Assembly (NCBI RefSeq): GCF_040276065.1
Contig: NZ_JBELOI010000007.1
Location: 1-64,000, forward strand
Direction of reading: 5' to 3'
DNA from: Castellaniella sp040276065
Lineage (GTDB): Bacteria; Pseudomonadota; Gammaproteobacteria; Burkholderiales; Burkholderiaceae_B
DNA length: 64,000 bases
Shown here: positions 15,826-22,804 of the stretch, one piece after another
How positions within the stretch are numbered: position 1 is the first letter of the stretch
Layout: every line of letters begins with the position of its first letter
The notes under the pieces: generated by a model
Told to the model about the DNA's origin: nothing
The model's input: only the letters and a program-made list of their open reading frames with translations
Databases searched by the model: none
Position numbers and translations under genes: made by a program

Positions 15826-17205
15826 ATGGCCGGCGAACCGCGCCCACGACGGGCAGTCACCGCCGAGCTCACGCGGTTCGTTGCGGAATCGCGCTGGGAG
15901 GATCTTCCCGCCGAGGTCCGGCGGGTTGCCCGGCGCTCGCTGCTGAATTTTTTCGCTGTGGCGCTTGCCGGCTGCGGGGACGGCACCCTCGATGTGGCGG
16001 TCCGGGCGTACCAGCCGTTTTTCTCGAGCCGCGAGGCGACGCTGATCGGACGCGCCGAATGCGCCGACATGCTTAATGCCGCGGCGCTCAACGCGATGAG
16101 CGCCAACGTGTTCGACTACGACGATACGCACTTGCCGACGGTGATTCACCCCACTGCGCCGGTGGCGGCTGCCATCCTGGCGTGGGCCGAGACGCAAAAG
16201 GTTCCGGGTCCCCAGTTCCTGCATGCTTTAACCTTGGGGATGGAGGTCGAATGCCGGATCGGGTTGGCTATTTCGCCCGGACATTACGCCCGCGGCTGGC
16301 ACATCACGTCGACCTGCGGCGTGTTTGGTGCGGCGATTGCGGCTGGCCTGCTCATGCGGCTGGATGCGCGCCGGATGTGTTGGGCATTGGGCAGCGCGGC
16401 CGCGCAGTCCGCTGGCCTGGTGGAAACTCTGGGGACCATGTCCAAGAGCGTCAGTGTGGGAAATGCCGCACGCAATGGCTTGCTGTCCGCCTGGCTCGCG
16501 AGCCGCGGCTTTGCGGGCCCTGATCAGCCACTCGAAGGCCGCCATGGGTTTCTGGCCGTGGCGTGCGATGCTCCCGACGAAAACCGGATTCTGCAGAATC
16601 TCGGCGCGCGTTGGGAAGTCCTGGACAATACCTTCAAGCCTTACCCTTGCGGTGTCGTGCTCAATCCTGTCATCGAGGCTTGCCTGGAATTGCGCCGGCG
16701 CCTCCTGCCCTTGCGCGCCGAGATTCCTGCTAGCGTCGAATGGGTCGAACTGCGGGGACATTCGCTATTGCGTCAGCGCACCGATCGTCCGCTAGCGCGA
16801 ACGGGCCGGGAGTCCCAGGTCAGTGCCCAGCACGCCGTTGCTGTCGTCCTCATGCGTGGCAGCGCGGAGCTGGCTGACTTCAGCGACGAGGCGGTCGCAG
16901 ATCCTGGGTTGCGCGCGCTTGGCAGTACGGTTCGATTCCAGACGGACGACAGTATGCCCCTCAGCGCCGCGAGCGTCACGGTCAAGCTGCGCGGGGCGCC
17001 CGCCATGCATCAGGCCATCGAGGTCGCGCGCGGATCGGTCGAGCGTCCCCTGAGCGACCAGGACCTGAGAGCGAAGCTTGTGGCGATATGTCGCGCGAGG
17101 CATCCTGCTTACGACCCGGCGCCGCTCATTGCCGCCATCGAGGGGATCGAGCAGTCGGACGACGTGGGCGGCATGATGCGCATGGCGCGTCTGTCGCCCA
17201 CGTGA
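15826..17205 (+). CDS. MmgE/PrpD family protein
   Basis: The 459-aa protein fits the MmgE/PrpD family throughout: ELTRFVAE start, NVFDYDDTHLPTVIHPTAPV near residue 90, GHYARGWHITSTCGVFGAA, GTMSKSVSVGNAARNGL and FKPYPCGVV. Known members are 2-methylcitrate dehydratase and cis-aconitate decarboxylase; others serve in aromatic and cyclic-acid catabolism, where they are uncharacterised. It is the last gene of the oxygenase operon, starting 3 bp after the ferredoxin stop, so it is co-expressed with the Rieske system. A dehydratase or decarboxylase/isomerase role on a polycarboxylate intermediate is likely, but the substrate is unknown. Confidence 0.87.
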   Translation: MAGEPRPRRAVTAELTRFVAESRWEDLPAEVRRVARRSLLNFFAVALAGCGDGTLDVAVRAYQPFFSSREATLIGRAECADMLNAAALNAMSANVFDYDDTHLPTVIHPTAPVAAAILAWAETQKVPGPQFLHALTLGMEVECRIGLAISPGHYARGWHITSTCGVFGAAIAAGLLMRLDARRMCWALGSAAAQSAGLVETLGTMSKSVSVGNAARNGLLSAWLASRGFAGPDQPLEGRHGFLAVACDAPDENRILQNLGARWEVLDNTFKPYPCGVVLNPVIEACLELRRRLLPLRAEIPASVEWVELRGHSLLRQRTDRPLARTGRESQVSAQHAVAVVLMRGSAELADFSDEAVADPGLRALGSTVRFQTDDSMPLSAASVTVKLRGAPAMHQAIEVARGSVERPLSDQDLRAKLVAICRARHPAYDPAPLIAAIEGIEQSDDVGGMMRMARLSPT

Positions 17206-17259
17206 TGGTGTCGGCAGTCGCGGGGTACCGTGCCAAGGGGATGATCAAAAGGGCGATCC

Positions 17260-17282
17260 CCCGATGGGCGGACGCCATCGGG
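17260..17282 (+). terminator. Possible hairpin at the end of the oxygenase operon
   Basis: CCCGATGG and CCATCGGG form an 8-bp stem with a 7-nt loop, 54 bp after the last island gene. There is no T tract, so it could be a factor-assisted terminator or only a mRNA-end structure. It lies between the island and the rplC promoter. Confidence 0.35.
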
Positions 17283-17337
17283 CTGCTGATGGGCTGCCAC
17301 AGGCCCAGGCTCGTCTGATATTGGACAGGGTTGGTGC

Positions 17338-17366
17338 TTGTTCTAGTCCGACCGTCGTGCTAAAAT
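17338..17366 (+). promoter_or_regulatory. Promoter of the rplC ribosomal operon
   Basis: TTGTTC (17338-17343) and TAAAAT (17361-17366) are 17 bp apart, followed by an approximately 110-nt leader before rplC. A promoter at this point lets the remaining S10-operon genes be transcribed independently of tuf-rpsJ, which lie 17 kb upstream. Confidence 0.7.
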
Positions 17367-17455
17367 CAAGGGCTTCGCCGTGTTTTAGTTGTTTTGGCGA
17401 ACAGGATATAGCAGCACCCTAGCCCCGGCCAATCGTAGTCGGGAATGAAAACTGT

Positions 17456-17470
17456 GGGGGAAACACCCCC
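17456..17470 (+). promoter_or_regulatory. G5/C5 hairpin next to the rplC ribosome-binding site
   Basis: GGGGG and CCCCC with a 5-nt AAACA loop form a small stem ending just before the CGGAG Shine-Dalgarno sequence of rplC. It may influence translation of the operon's first gene. L4-mediated autoregulation is known for the E. coli S10 leader, but nothing here proves the same mechanism. Confidence 0.35.
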
Positions 17471-17481
17471 CGGAGAAAACA

Positions 17482-18171
17482 ATGTCGAATCCGACACCTA
17501 CGCCCGCGGCCTGGCGCCTTGGGCTCGTGGGACGCAAGGTTGGCATGACCCGCATCTTTACCGAGGAAGGCGAGTCCATCCCGGTGACCGTGCTGGATGT
17601 GTCCAACAATCGCGTCACCCAGGTCAAGACGCCTGAAATCGACGGCTATGCGGCGATCCAGCTCGCCTACGGCGAGCGGCGCGCATCGCGCGTGACCAAG
17701 GCCGAGGCCGGGCATTACGCCAAGGCCGGCGTCGAAGCCGGCAGCATCCTCAGGGAATTCCGTCTCGATCCCGCGCGCGCGACCGAGTTCACCGCCGGTT
17801 CGGTGGTGGCCGTCGAGTCCGTGTTCGAGGTCGGCCAACTGGTCGATGTCACCGGCACCACGATCGGCAAGGGGTTTGCCGGTACGATCAAGCGCCACCA
17901 TTTCGGTGCCCAGCGCGCGTCGCATGGCAACTCGCGCTCGCACCGTGTGCCGGGTTCCATCGGTCAGGCCCAGGATCCGGGCCGCGTCTTCCCTGGCAAG
18001 AAAATGTCCGGCCATCTGGGCGACGTCACCCGCACCGTCCAGAACCTGGACGTGGTGCGCGTGGATGTCGAGCGTGGCCTGCTGATGGTCCGGGGCGCTG
18101 TTCCGGGCCACAAGAACGCCGACATTGTCGTGCGTCCCGCCGTCAAGGCCATGCCCAAGAAAGGAGCCTAA
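17482..18171 (+). CDS. rplC: 50S ribosomal protein L3
   Basis: The 229-aa product contains LGLVGRKVGMTRIF at the start and the long loop HGNSRSHRVPGSIGQAQDPGR that reaches the peptidyl-transferase centre. L3 is one of the first proteins to bind 23S rRNA during 50S assembly. A CGGAG site precedes the ATG. The N-terminal extension MSNPTPTPAAWR is slightly longer than in E. coli. It is the first gene after the island and has its own promoter; rplD follows after 2 bp. Confidence 0.98.
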   Translation: MSNPTPTPAAWRLGLVGRKVGMTRIFTEEGESIPVTVLDVSNNRVTQVKTPEIDGYAAIQLAYGERRASRVTKAEAGHYAKAGVEAGSILREFRLDPARATEFTAGSVVAVESVFEVGQLVDVTGTTIGKGFAGTIKRHHFGAQRASHGNSRSHRVPGSIGQAQDPGRVFPGKKMSGHLGDVTRTVQNLDVVRVDVERGLLMVRGAVPGHKNADIVVRPAVKAMPKKGA

Positions 18172-18173
18172 TC

Positions 18174-18797
18174 ATGGAACTCAAGCTCCTGAACGATCAG
18201 GGTCAGTCGACGGCGACCATCGCCGCTCCGGAAACGGTGTTTGGCCGCGACTTCAACGAGGCGCTGGTCCACCAGGTCGTCGTCGCTTTCCAGGCCAATG
18301 CCCGCATGGGCAACCGCGCCCAGAAGGACCGCGGCACCGTCAAGCACTCCACCAAAAAACCCTGGCGCCAGAAAGGCACGGGCCGCGCCCGTTCGGGCAT
18401 GACCTCCTCGCCGATCTGGCGTGGGGGTGGCCGTGCTTTCCCGAATTCGCCTGACGAGAATTTCAGCCACAAGGTCAACAAGAAAATGTACCGCGCCGGT
18501 CTGCGCGCCATTTTCTCGCAGTTGGCCCGCGAGGACCGCATCGCCGTCGTCGAGGCGTTCGCGCTCGAGGCGCCCAAGACCAAGCTGGCCGCAGCCAAGC
18601 TCAAGGATCTGGGCGTGAGCGATTCCGTCCTGATCATCACCGATGCCCTGGATGAGAACGTCTATCTGGCCACGCGCAACCTGCCCAATGTGGCCGTCAT
18701 CGAGACGCGCTATGCCGATCCGCTGTCCCTGATCCACTACAAGAACGTGTTGATCACCAAGCCGGCGATGGCCCAACTCGAGGAGATGCTGGGATGA
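18174..18797 (+). CDS. rplD: 50S ribosomal protein L4
   Basis: The 207-aa protein has the extended loop with TKKPWRQKGTGRARSGMTSSP that lines the nascent-peptide tunnel, and the GGGRAFPN segment. In E. coli L4 also represses the S10 operon by acting on its leader; whether that holds here, where rpsJ is no longer in the same transcription unit, is open. It follows rplC by 2 bp and its stop overlaps the rplW start (ATGA at 18794). Confidence 0.98.
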   Translation: MELKLLNDQGQSTATIAAPETVFGRDFNEALVHQVVVAFQANARMGNRAQKDRGTVKHSTKKPWRQKGTGRARSGMTSSPIWRGGGRAFPNSPDENFSHKVNKKMYRAGLRAIFSQLAREDRIAVVEAFALEAPKTKLAAAKLKDLGVSDSVLIITDALDENVYLATRNLPNVAVIETRYADPLSLIHYKNVLITKPAMAQLEEMLG

Positions 18798-19090
18798 ATG
18801 CCGAACGTCTGATGCAAGTCATTCTGGCGCCCGTGGTCACCGAAAAGTCCACGCAGGTCGCTGAAAAGAACAACCAGGTCGCTTTCCGCGTCGTCGCGGA
18901 CGCCACCAAGCCCGAGATCAAGGCCGCCGTCGAACTGTTGTTCAAGGTCGAGGTCGATTCCGTGCAGGTGGCCAATCGCAAGGGCAAGGAAAAGCGCTTC
19001 GGCCGTTTCATCGGCCGTCGCCGCAACGAACGTAAAGCCTACGTCTGCCTCAAGGCCGGCCAGGAAATCGACTTTACGGAGGTGAACTAA
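18794..19090 (+). CDS. rplW: 50S ribosomal protein L23
   Basis: The 98-aa protein is of normal length. It has VVTEKSTQVAEKNNQVAFRV near the start and the conserved KGKEKRFGRFIGRRRNERKAYV segment. L23 sits at the exit of the peptide tunnel and is the docking site for trigger factor and the signal recognition particle. It overlaps rplD by 4 bp and abuts rplB directly, so the three are probably translated in a coupled fashion. Confidence 0.98.
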   Translation: MNAERLMQVILAPVVTEKSTQVAEKNNQVAFRVVADATKPEIKAAVELLFKVEVDSVQVANRKGKEKRFGRFIGRRRNERKAYVCLKAGQEIDFTEVN

Positions 19091-19918
19091 ATGGCACTCG
19101 TCAAAGTCAAGCCGACGTCCGCCGGCCGCCGGGGCATGATCAAGGTCGTGCACCCCGAGCTGCACAAAGGTCCGGGCCATGCCCCTCTGCTGGAAAAGCA
19201 ATCGCGCAACTCGGGCCGCAACCATAACGGCCACATCACGGTTCGCCACAGGGGCGGCGGTCATAAGCAGCACTACCGCATCGTCGATTTCCGTCGCAAC
19301 AAGGACGGCATCGCAGCCAAGGTCGAGCGCCTGGAATACGACCCCAACCGCACCGCGCACATCGCGCTGCTGTGCTATGCCGATGGCGAGCGCCGCTACA
19401 TCATCGCTCCGCGCGGCCTCGAGGTCGGCGCCAAGGTGGTTTCTGGCTCCGACGCCCCCATCCGCACCGGCAACACCCTGCCGATCCGTGCCATTCCGGT
19501 TGGGGCCACGATCCACTGCATCGAGATGCAGCCGGGCAAGGGCGCTCAAATGGCCCGTTCGGCCGGTGCCTCGGCCGTCCTGCTGGCCCGTGAGGGTGTC
19601 TACGCTCAGGTCCGTCTGCGCTCCGGCGAGGTTCGTCGCGTGCACATCGATTGCCGTGCGACCATCGGCGAAGTCGGCAATGGCGACCACAGCCTGCGTC
19701 AGATCGGCAAGGCCGGCGCGATGCGCTGGCGCGGCGTGCGTCCGACGGTGCGTGGCGTAGCCATGAACCCGGTGGATCACCCGCATGGTGGCGGCGAAGG
19801 CCGCACCGGCGAAGGCCGCGAACCCGTCAGCCCGTGGGGTACTCCCGCCAAGGGCTATCGGACCCGTCGTAACAAGCGCACAGATAATATGATTGTCTCG
19901 CGCCGCAAGCGCAAGTAA
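19091..19918 (+). CDS. rplB: 50S ribosomal protein L2
   Basis: The 275-aa product has the invariant RNHNGHITVRHRGGGHKQHYR region and the C-terminal GVAMNPVDHPHGGGEGR loop with the histidine important for peptidyl-transferase-centre structure. It is the largest and one of the most conserved 50S proteins and is needed for subunit joining. It starts immediately after the rplW stop and is followed by rpsS after 12 bp. Confidence 0.99.
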   Translation: MALVKVKPTSAGRRGMIKVVHPELHKGPGHAPLLEKQSRNSGRNHNGHITVRHRGGGHKQHYRIVDFRRNKDGIAAKVERLEYDPNRTAHIALLCYADGERRYIIAPRGLEVGAKVVSGSDAPIRTGNTLPIRAIPVGATIHCIEMQPGKGAQMARSAGASAVLLAREGVYAQVRLRSGEVRRVHIDCRATIGEVGNGDHSLRQIGKAGAMRWRGVRPTVRGVAMNPVDHPHGGGEGRTGEGREPVSPWGTPAKGYRTRRNKRTDNMIVSRRKRK

Positions 19919-19930
19919 GGGGCGAACACT

Positions 19931-20206
19931 ATGTCACGTTCGATCAAAAAAGGCCCGTTCGTCGACGCGCATCTGATCAAGAAGGTCGATGCCGCCGTCG
20001 GAGGCAAAGAGAAAAAGCCGATCAAAACCTGGTCGCGCCGTTCCACCATCCTGCCCGAGTTCATTGGGCTGACGATTGCCGTGCACAACGGCCGCCAGCA
20101 CGTTCCCGTGTACATCAACGAGAACATGGTCGGCCACAAGCTCGGCGAGTTCGCCCTGACCCGGACGTTCAAGGGTCACGCGGCTGACAAAAAGTCCAAG
20201 AGGTAA
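19931..20206 (+). CDS. rpsS: 30S ribosomal protein S19
   Basis: The 91-aa protein begins MSRSIKKGPFVDAHLIKKV and contains RRSTILPEFIGLTIAVHNG and the C-terminal GEFALTRTFKGHAADKK, all typical of S19 in the head of the 30S subunit, where it contacts S13 and 16S rRNA. It lies 12 bp after rplB; rplV begins 3 bp after its stop. Confidence 0.99.
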   Translation: MSRSIKKGPFVDAHLIKKVDAAVGGKEKKPIKTWSRRSTILPEFIGLTIAVHNGRQHVPVYINENMVGHKLGEFALTRTFKGHAADKKSKR

Positions 20207-20209
20207 GTG

Positions 20210-20539
20210 ATGGAAACTACAGCAGTCATCCGTGGTGTCCACATTTCCGCGCAAAAGACCCGCCTGGTGGCGGACCTGATCCGTGGAAAGTCGGTCGCGC
20301 ACGCGCTGAACATCCTGACGTTCAGCCCCAAGAAGGCGGCGGGCATCCTCAAGAAAGCCCTTGAGTCGGCCATCGCCAACGCCGAGCACAACGACGGCGC
20401 CGACATCGACGAACTCAAGGTCACCACGATCTACGTGGACAAGGCCCAGTCGATGAAGCGCTTTTCCGCGCGCGCCAAGGGCCGCGGCAATCGCATCGAA
20501 AAGCAGACCTGCCACATCGTGGTCAAGGTCGGGGCGTAA
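20210..20539 (+). CDS. rplV: 50S ribosomal protein L22
   Basis: The 109-aa protein starts METTAVIRGVHISAQKTRL, and its hairpin (KRFSARAKGRGNRIEKQTCH) lines the exit tunnel and is where macrolide-resistance changes arise in other bacteria. ATG 20210 is preferred to the in-frame GTG at 20207 because the GAGG site is then better placed and the family starts METT. It is 3 bp after rpsS and 9 bp before rpsC. Confidence 0.98.
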   Translation: METTAVIRGVHISAQKTRLVADLIRGKSVAHALNILTFSPKKAAGILKKALESAIANAEHNDGADIDELKVTTIYVDKAQSMKRFSARAKGRGNRIEKQTCHIVVKVGA

Positions 20540-20548
20540 GGAGTCACA

Positions 20549-21331
20549 ATGGGACAGAAAATTCACCCGATTGGGTTCCGCCTCGCGGTCAACCGTAACT
20601 GGACTTCGCGCTGGTACGCCAACGACAAAACCTATGGCAGCATGCTCGCCGAGGACATCCGCGTTCGTGAATACCTGAAAAAGAAGCTCAAGAGCGCCTC
20701 GGTCGGGCGCGTCGTCATCGAACGCCCGGCCAAGAACGCCCGCATCACCGTGTACTCGGCCCGCCCTGGCGTGGTCATCGGTAAGCGCGGCGAGGACATC
20801 GAGAACCTGAAGATCGACCTGCAGCGCCTGATGGGCGTGCCGGTGCACGTCAATATCGAGGAAATCCGCAAGCCTGAGACCGATGCGCAACTGATCGCCG
20901 ATTCGATCGCCCAGCAGCTCGAAAAGCGCATCATGTTCCGCCGCGCGATGAAGCGCGCGATGCAGAACGCCATGCGCCTGGGCGCTCAGGGCATCAAGAT
21001 CATGAGCGCCGGCCGTCTGAACGGCATCGAGATCGCCCGTACCGAGTGGTATCGCGAAGGTCGGGTGCCCCTGCACACCTTGCGCGCCAACATCGATTAC
21101 GGCACGTCCGAGGCGCAGACGACCTACGGGATCATCGGAATCAAGGTCTGGGTCTACAAGGGCGACATGCTGCCCAACGGCGAAATGCCGCCGGAAACGG
21201 CCGCGCCGCGCGACGAGGAACGTCGTCCGCGCCGTGCCCCGCGCAGCGATCGTCCCGGCCGCCCCGGCGGCCGTGGTCGTGGCCCGCGCAAGGATGCCGC
21301 CTCGGCGGCCCCGGCGCCTGAAGGAGAATAA
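20549..21331 (+). CDS. rpsC: 30S ribosomal protein S3
   Basis: The 260-aa protein has MGQKIHPIGFRLAV at the start, the KH-domain GXXG region (VVIGKRGEDIENLK) and the conserved TEWYREGRVPLHTLRANIDYG segment. S3 helps unwind mRNA at the 30S entry channel. The C-terminal tail, rich in Pro, Arg and Gly, is longer than in E. coli (233 aa) and is typical of betaproteobacteria. It is followed 2 bp later by rplP. Confidence 0.98.
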   Translation: MGQKIHPIGFRLAVNRNWTSRWYANDKTYGSMLAEDIRVREYLKKKLKSASVGRVVIERPAKNARITVYSARPGVVIGKRGEDIENLKIDLQRLMGVPVHVNIEEIRKPETDAQLIADSIAQQLEKRIMFRRAMKRAMQNAMRLGAQGIKIMSAGRLNGIEIARTEWYREGRVPLHTLRANIDYGTSEAQTTYGIIGIKVWVYKGDMLPNGEMPPETAAPRDEERRPRRAPRSDRPGRPGGRGRGPRKDAASAAPAPEGE

Positions 21332-21333
21332 AC

Positions 21334-21750
21334 ATGTTGTCACCCTCTCGCAGGAAATACCGCAAAGAGCAAAAGGGCCGCAATACCGGCCTGGCCACGC
21401 GCGGAGCTCAGGTTTCCTTTGGCGAGTTCGGTCTGAAGGCCACCGGTCGTGGCCGTTTGACCGCCCGCCAGATCGAGGCTGCCCGTCGCGCCATCAACCG
21501 CCACATCAAGCGTGGTGGCCGCATCTGGATCCGCATTTTCCCGGACAAGCCCATTTCGCAGAAGCCCGCCGAAGTCCGTATGGGTAAAGGCAAGGGTAAT
21601 CCGGAATTCTGGGTCGCCGAAATTCAGCCGGGCAAGGTGCTCTACGAGATGGAGGGCGTCAGCGAGGACCTCGCGCGCGAAGCCTTCCGCCTGGCCGCTG
21701 CCAAGCTGCCGATCGCCACGACCTTCGTGTCGCGTCGCGTCGGCGCCTAA
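21334..21750 (+). CDS. rplP: 50S ribosomal protein L16
   Basis: The 138-aa product starts MLSPSRRKYRKEQKGRN and contains GRIWIRIFPDKPISQKPAEVRMGKG-type core (seen in separate pieces IRIFPDKP and RMGKGKGNPEFWVA) and AFRLAAAKLPI. L16 stabilises tRNA in the A and P sites. It follows rpsC by 2 bp and precedes rpmC by 9 bp. Confidence 0.98.
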   Translation: MLSPSRRKYRKEQKGRNTGLATRGAQVSFGEFGLKATGRGRLTARQIEAARRAINRHIKRGGRIWIRIFPDKPISQKPAEVRMGKGKGNPEFWVAEIQPGKVLYEMEGVSEDLAREAFRLAAAKLPIATTFVSRRVGA

Positions 21751-21759
21751 GGAACCATC

Positions 21760-21951
21760 ATGAAAGCCAGTGAACTTCGTACCAAGGACGCCGCCGGGCT
21801 GCAGGCTGAGCTCGAAAGCCTGCTGAAGGCGCAATTCAACCTGCGCATGCAGCGTGCCACCCAGCAGCTTTCCAACACCAGTCAATTGGGCAAGGTGCGC
21901 CGCGACATCGCGCGCATCCGCACCGTCATGGCCCAGAACGCAGGAAAGTAA
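21760..21951 (+). CDS. rpmC: 50S ribosomal protein L29
   Basis: The 63-aa protein has MKASELRTKDAAGLQAEL at the start and FNLRMQRATQQLSNTSQL followed by VRRDIARIRTVMAQ, the two-helix coiled pattern of L29 near the tunnel exit. The length is normal. The stop is immediately followed by the rpsQ start (1 bp between them). Confidence 0.97.
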   Translation: MKASELRTKDAAGLQAELESLLKAQFNLRMQRATQQLSNTSQLGKVRRDIARIRTVMAQNAGK

Positions 21952-21952
21952 A

Positions 21953-22231
21953 ATGACCGAAACTCAAAAAGACACGAGCAAGCGTCAGCGCACGCTGGTC
22001 GGCAAGGTCGTCAGCAACAAGATGGACAAGACCGTCGTGGTCAGCGTCCAGACCCGCGTCAAGCACCCTGTGCTGGGCAAGTTCGTCAACCGCTCTGCCA
22101 AGTACAAGGCGCACGACGAGACCAATCAGTACAACGAGGGCGATACCGTGGAAATCGCCGAAGGCCGTCCCATCAGCAAGTCCAAGTCCTGGACCGTGGT
22201 GCGCCTGCTCGAGGCCGCGCGCATCATCTGA
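21953..22231 (+). CDS. rpsQ: 30S ribosomal protein S17
   Basis: The 92-aa protein contains RTLVGKVVSNKMDKTVVVSV, RVKHPVLGKFVNRSAKYKAHDE and the C-terminal PISKSKSWTVVRLLEAA, the OB fold of S17, an early 16S-binding protein. ATG 21953 is chosen because it matches the family start and overlaps the AGGAAAG of the rpmC end as Shine-Dalgarno. A strong terminator follows. In the usual bacterial order rplN would come next, but here it is 10 kb away. Confidence 0.98.
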   Translation: MTETQKDTSKRQRTLVGKVVSNKMDKTVVVSVQTRVKHPVLGKFVNRSAKYKAHDETNQYNEGDTVEIAEGRPISKSKSWTVVRLLEAARII

Positions 22232-22248
22232 AGCACGCCGCTCCGCAT

Positions 22249-22285
22249 ACAGCCCCGTCGGCAATGCCTACGGGGCTGTTTTTTT
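22249..22285 (+). terminator. Intrinsic terminator after rpsQ
   Basis: ACAGCCCCGT and ACGGGGCTGT form a 10-bp stem around an 11-nt loop, followed by a run of seven T. This is a textbook intrinsic terminator and closes the rplC-rpsQ operon, separating it from the spc-type operon at 32338. Confidence 0.93.
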
Positions 22286-22373
22286 GGTGGCCCGCTCCGG
22301 GAACGCGGGATAAAGCGTCCTCTGTTCCTTTGCTACACTGGGCCGCATCTCTCCTGGCGCCGAGGGCCACATC

Positions 22374-22790
22374 ATGGACATTACCTGTTTCGACGACTTG
22401 CTCGTGGCCGCGCGCGGGCAGCCCGACCCCCAGCGGCTGTTGTTCGTGTTCGTGGACAGCGCCTTGCCAGCCGATGCCAGCGCGGCTCAGAAAGCGGCCC
22501 ATGCGCGTGGCGAGGGCGGCGAGCTCACCCCGGTGCTGTGCGTGGACAAGACCCCGGCAGAATTGAGTGACTTTGCCGCGCTGGCGGCGGAGTCCGCCCA
22601 TACCGGCAAGGGCTGGCGCCTGGTCTTCGTGGCGGCCATGGCCGATGCCGGCGTACCCGGGACCGCCGAGGGGCGCCGGCGGGTGGACGAGGCTTTGCAG
22701 CGGATGGTCCAGATGGTGAAATACGGTACGATCAGCAGCTTGCTCGCCTTCGATCACGCGGGCGATCCAGTGACGTTTTCACCCGTCTGA
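22374..22790 (+). CDS. Conserved hypothetical protein of Burkholderiales
   Basis: The 138-aa protein starts MDITCFDDLLVAARGQPDPQ, contains RLLFVFVDSALP, TPVLCVDKTP and WRLVFVAAMAD, and ends in LLAFDHAGDPVTF. I recall similar small proteins in Burkholderiales that databases sometimes label ribonucleotide reductase subunit alpha, a name with no support in the sequence. No signal peptide, membrane segment or catalytic motif is seen. It begins about 90 bp after the rpsQ terminator and converges on fadD, ending 14 bp from it. Confidence 0.75.
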   Translation: MDITCFDDLLVAARGQPDPQRLLFVFVDSALPADASAAQKAAHARGEGGELTPVLCVDKTPAELSDFAALAAESAHTGKGWRLVFVAAMADAGVPGTAEGRRRVDEALQRMVQMVKYGTISSLLAFDHAGDPVTFSPV

Positions 22791-22804
22791 TTCCCTTTCA
22801 CGGA

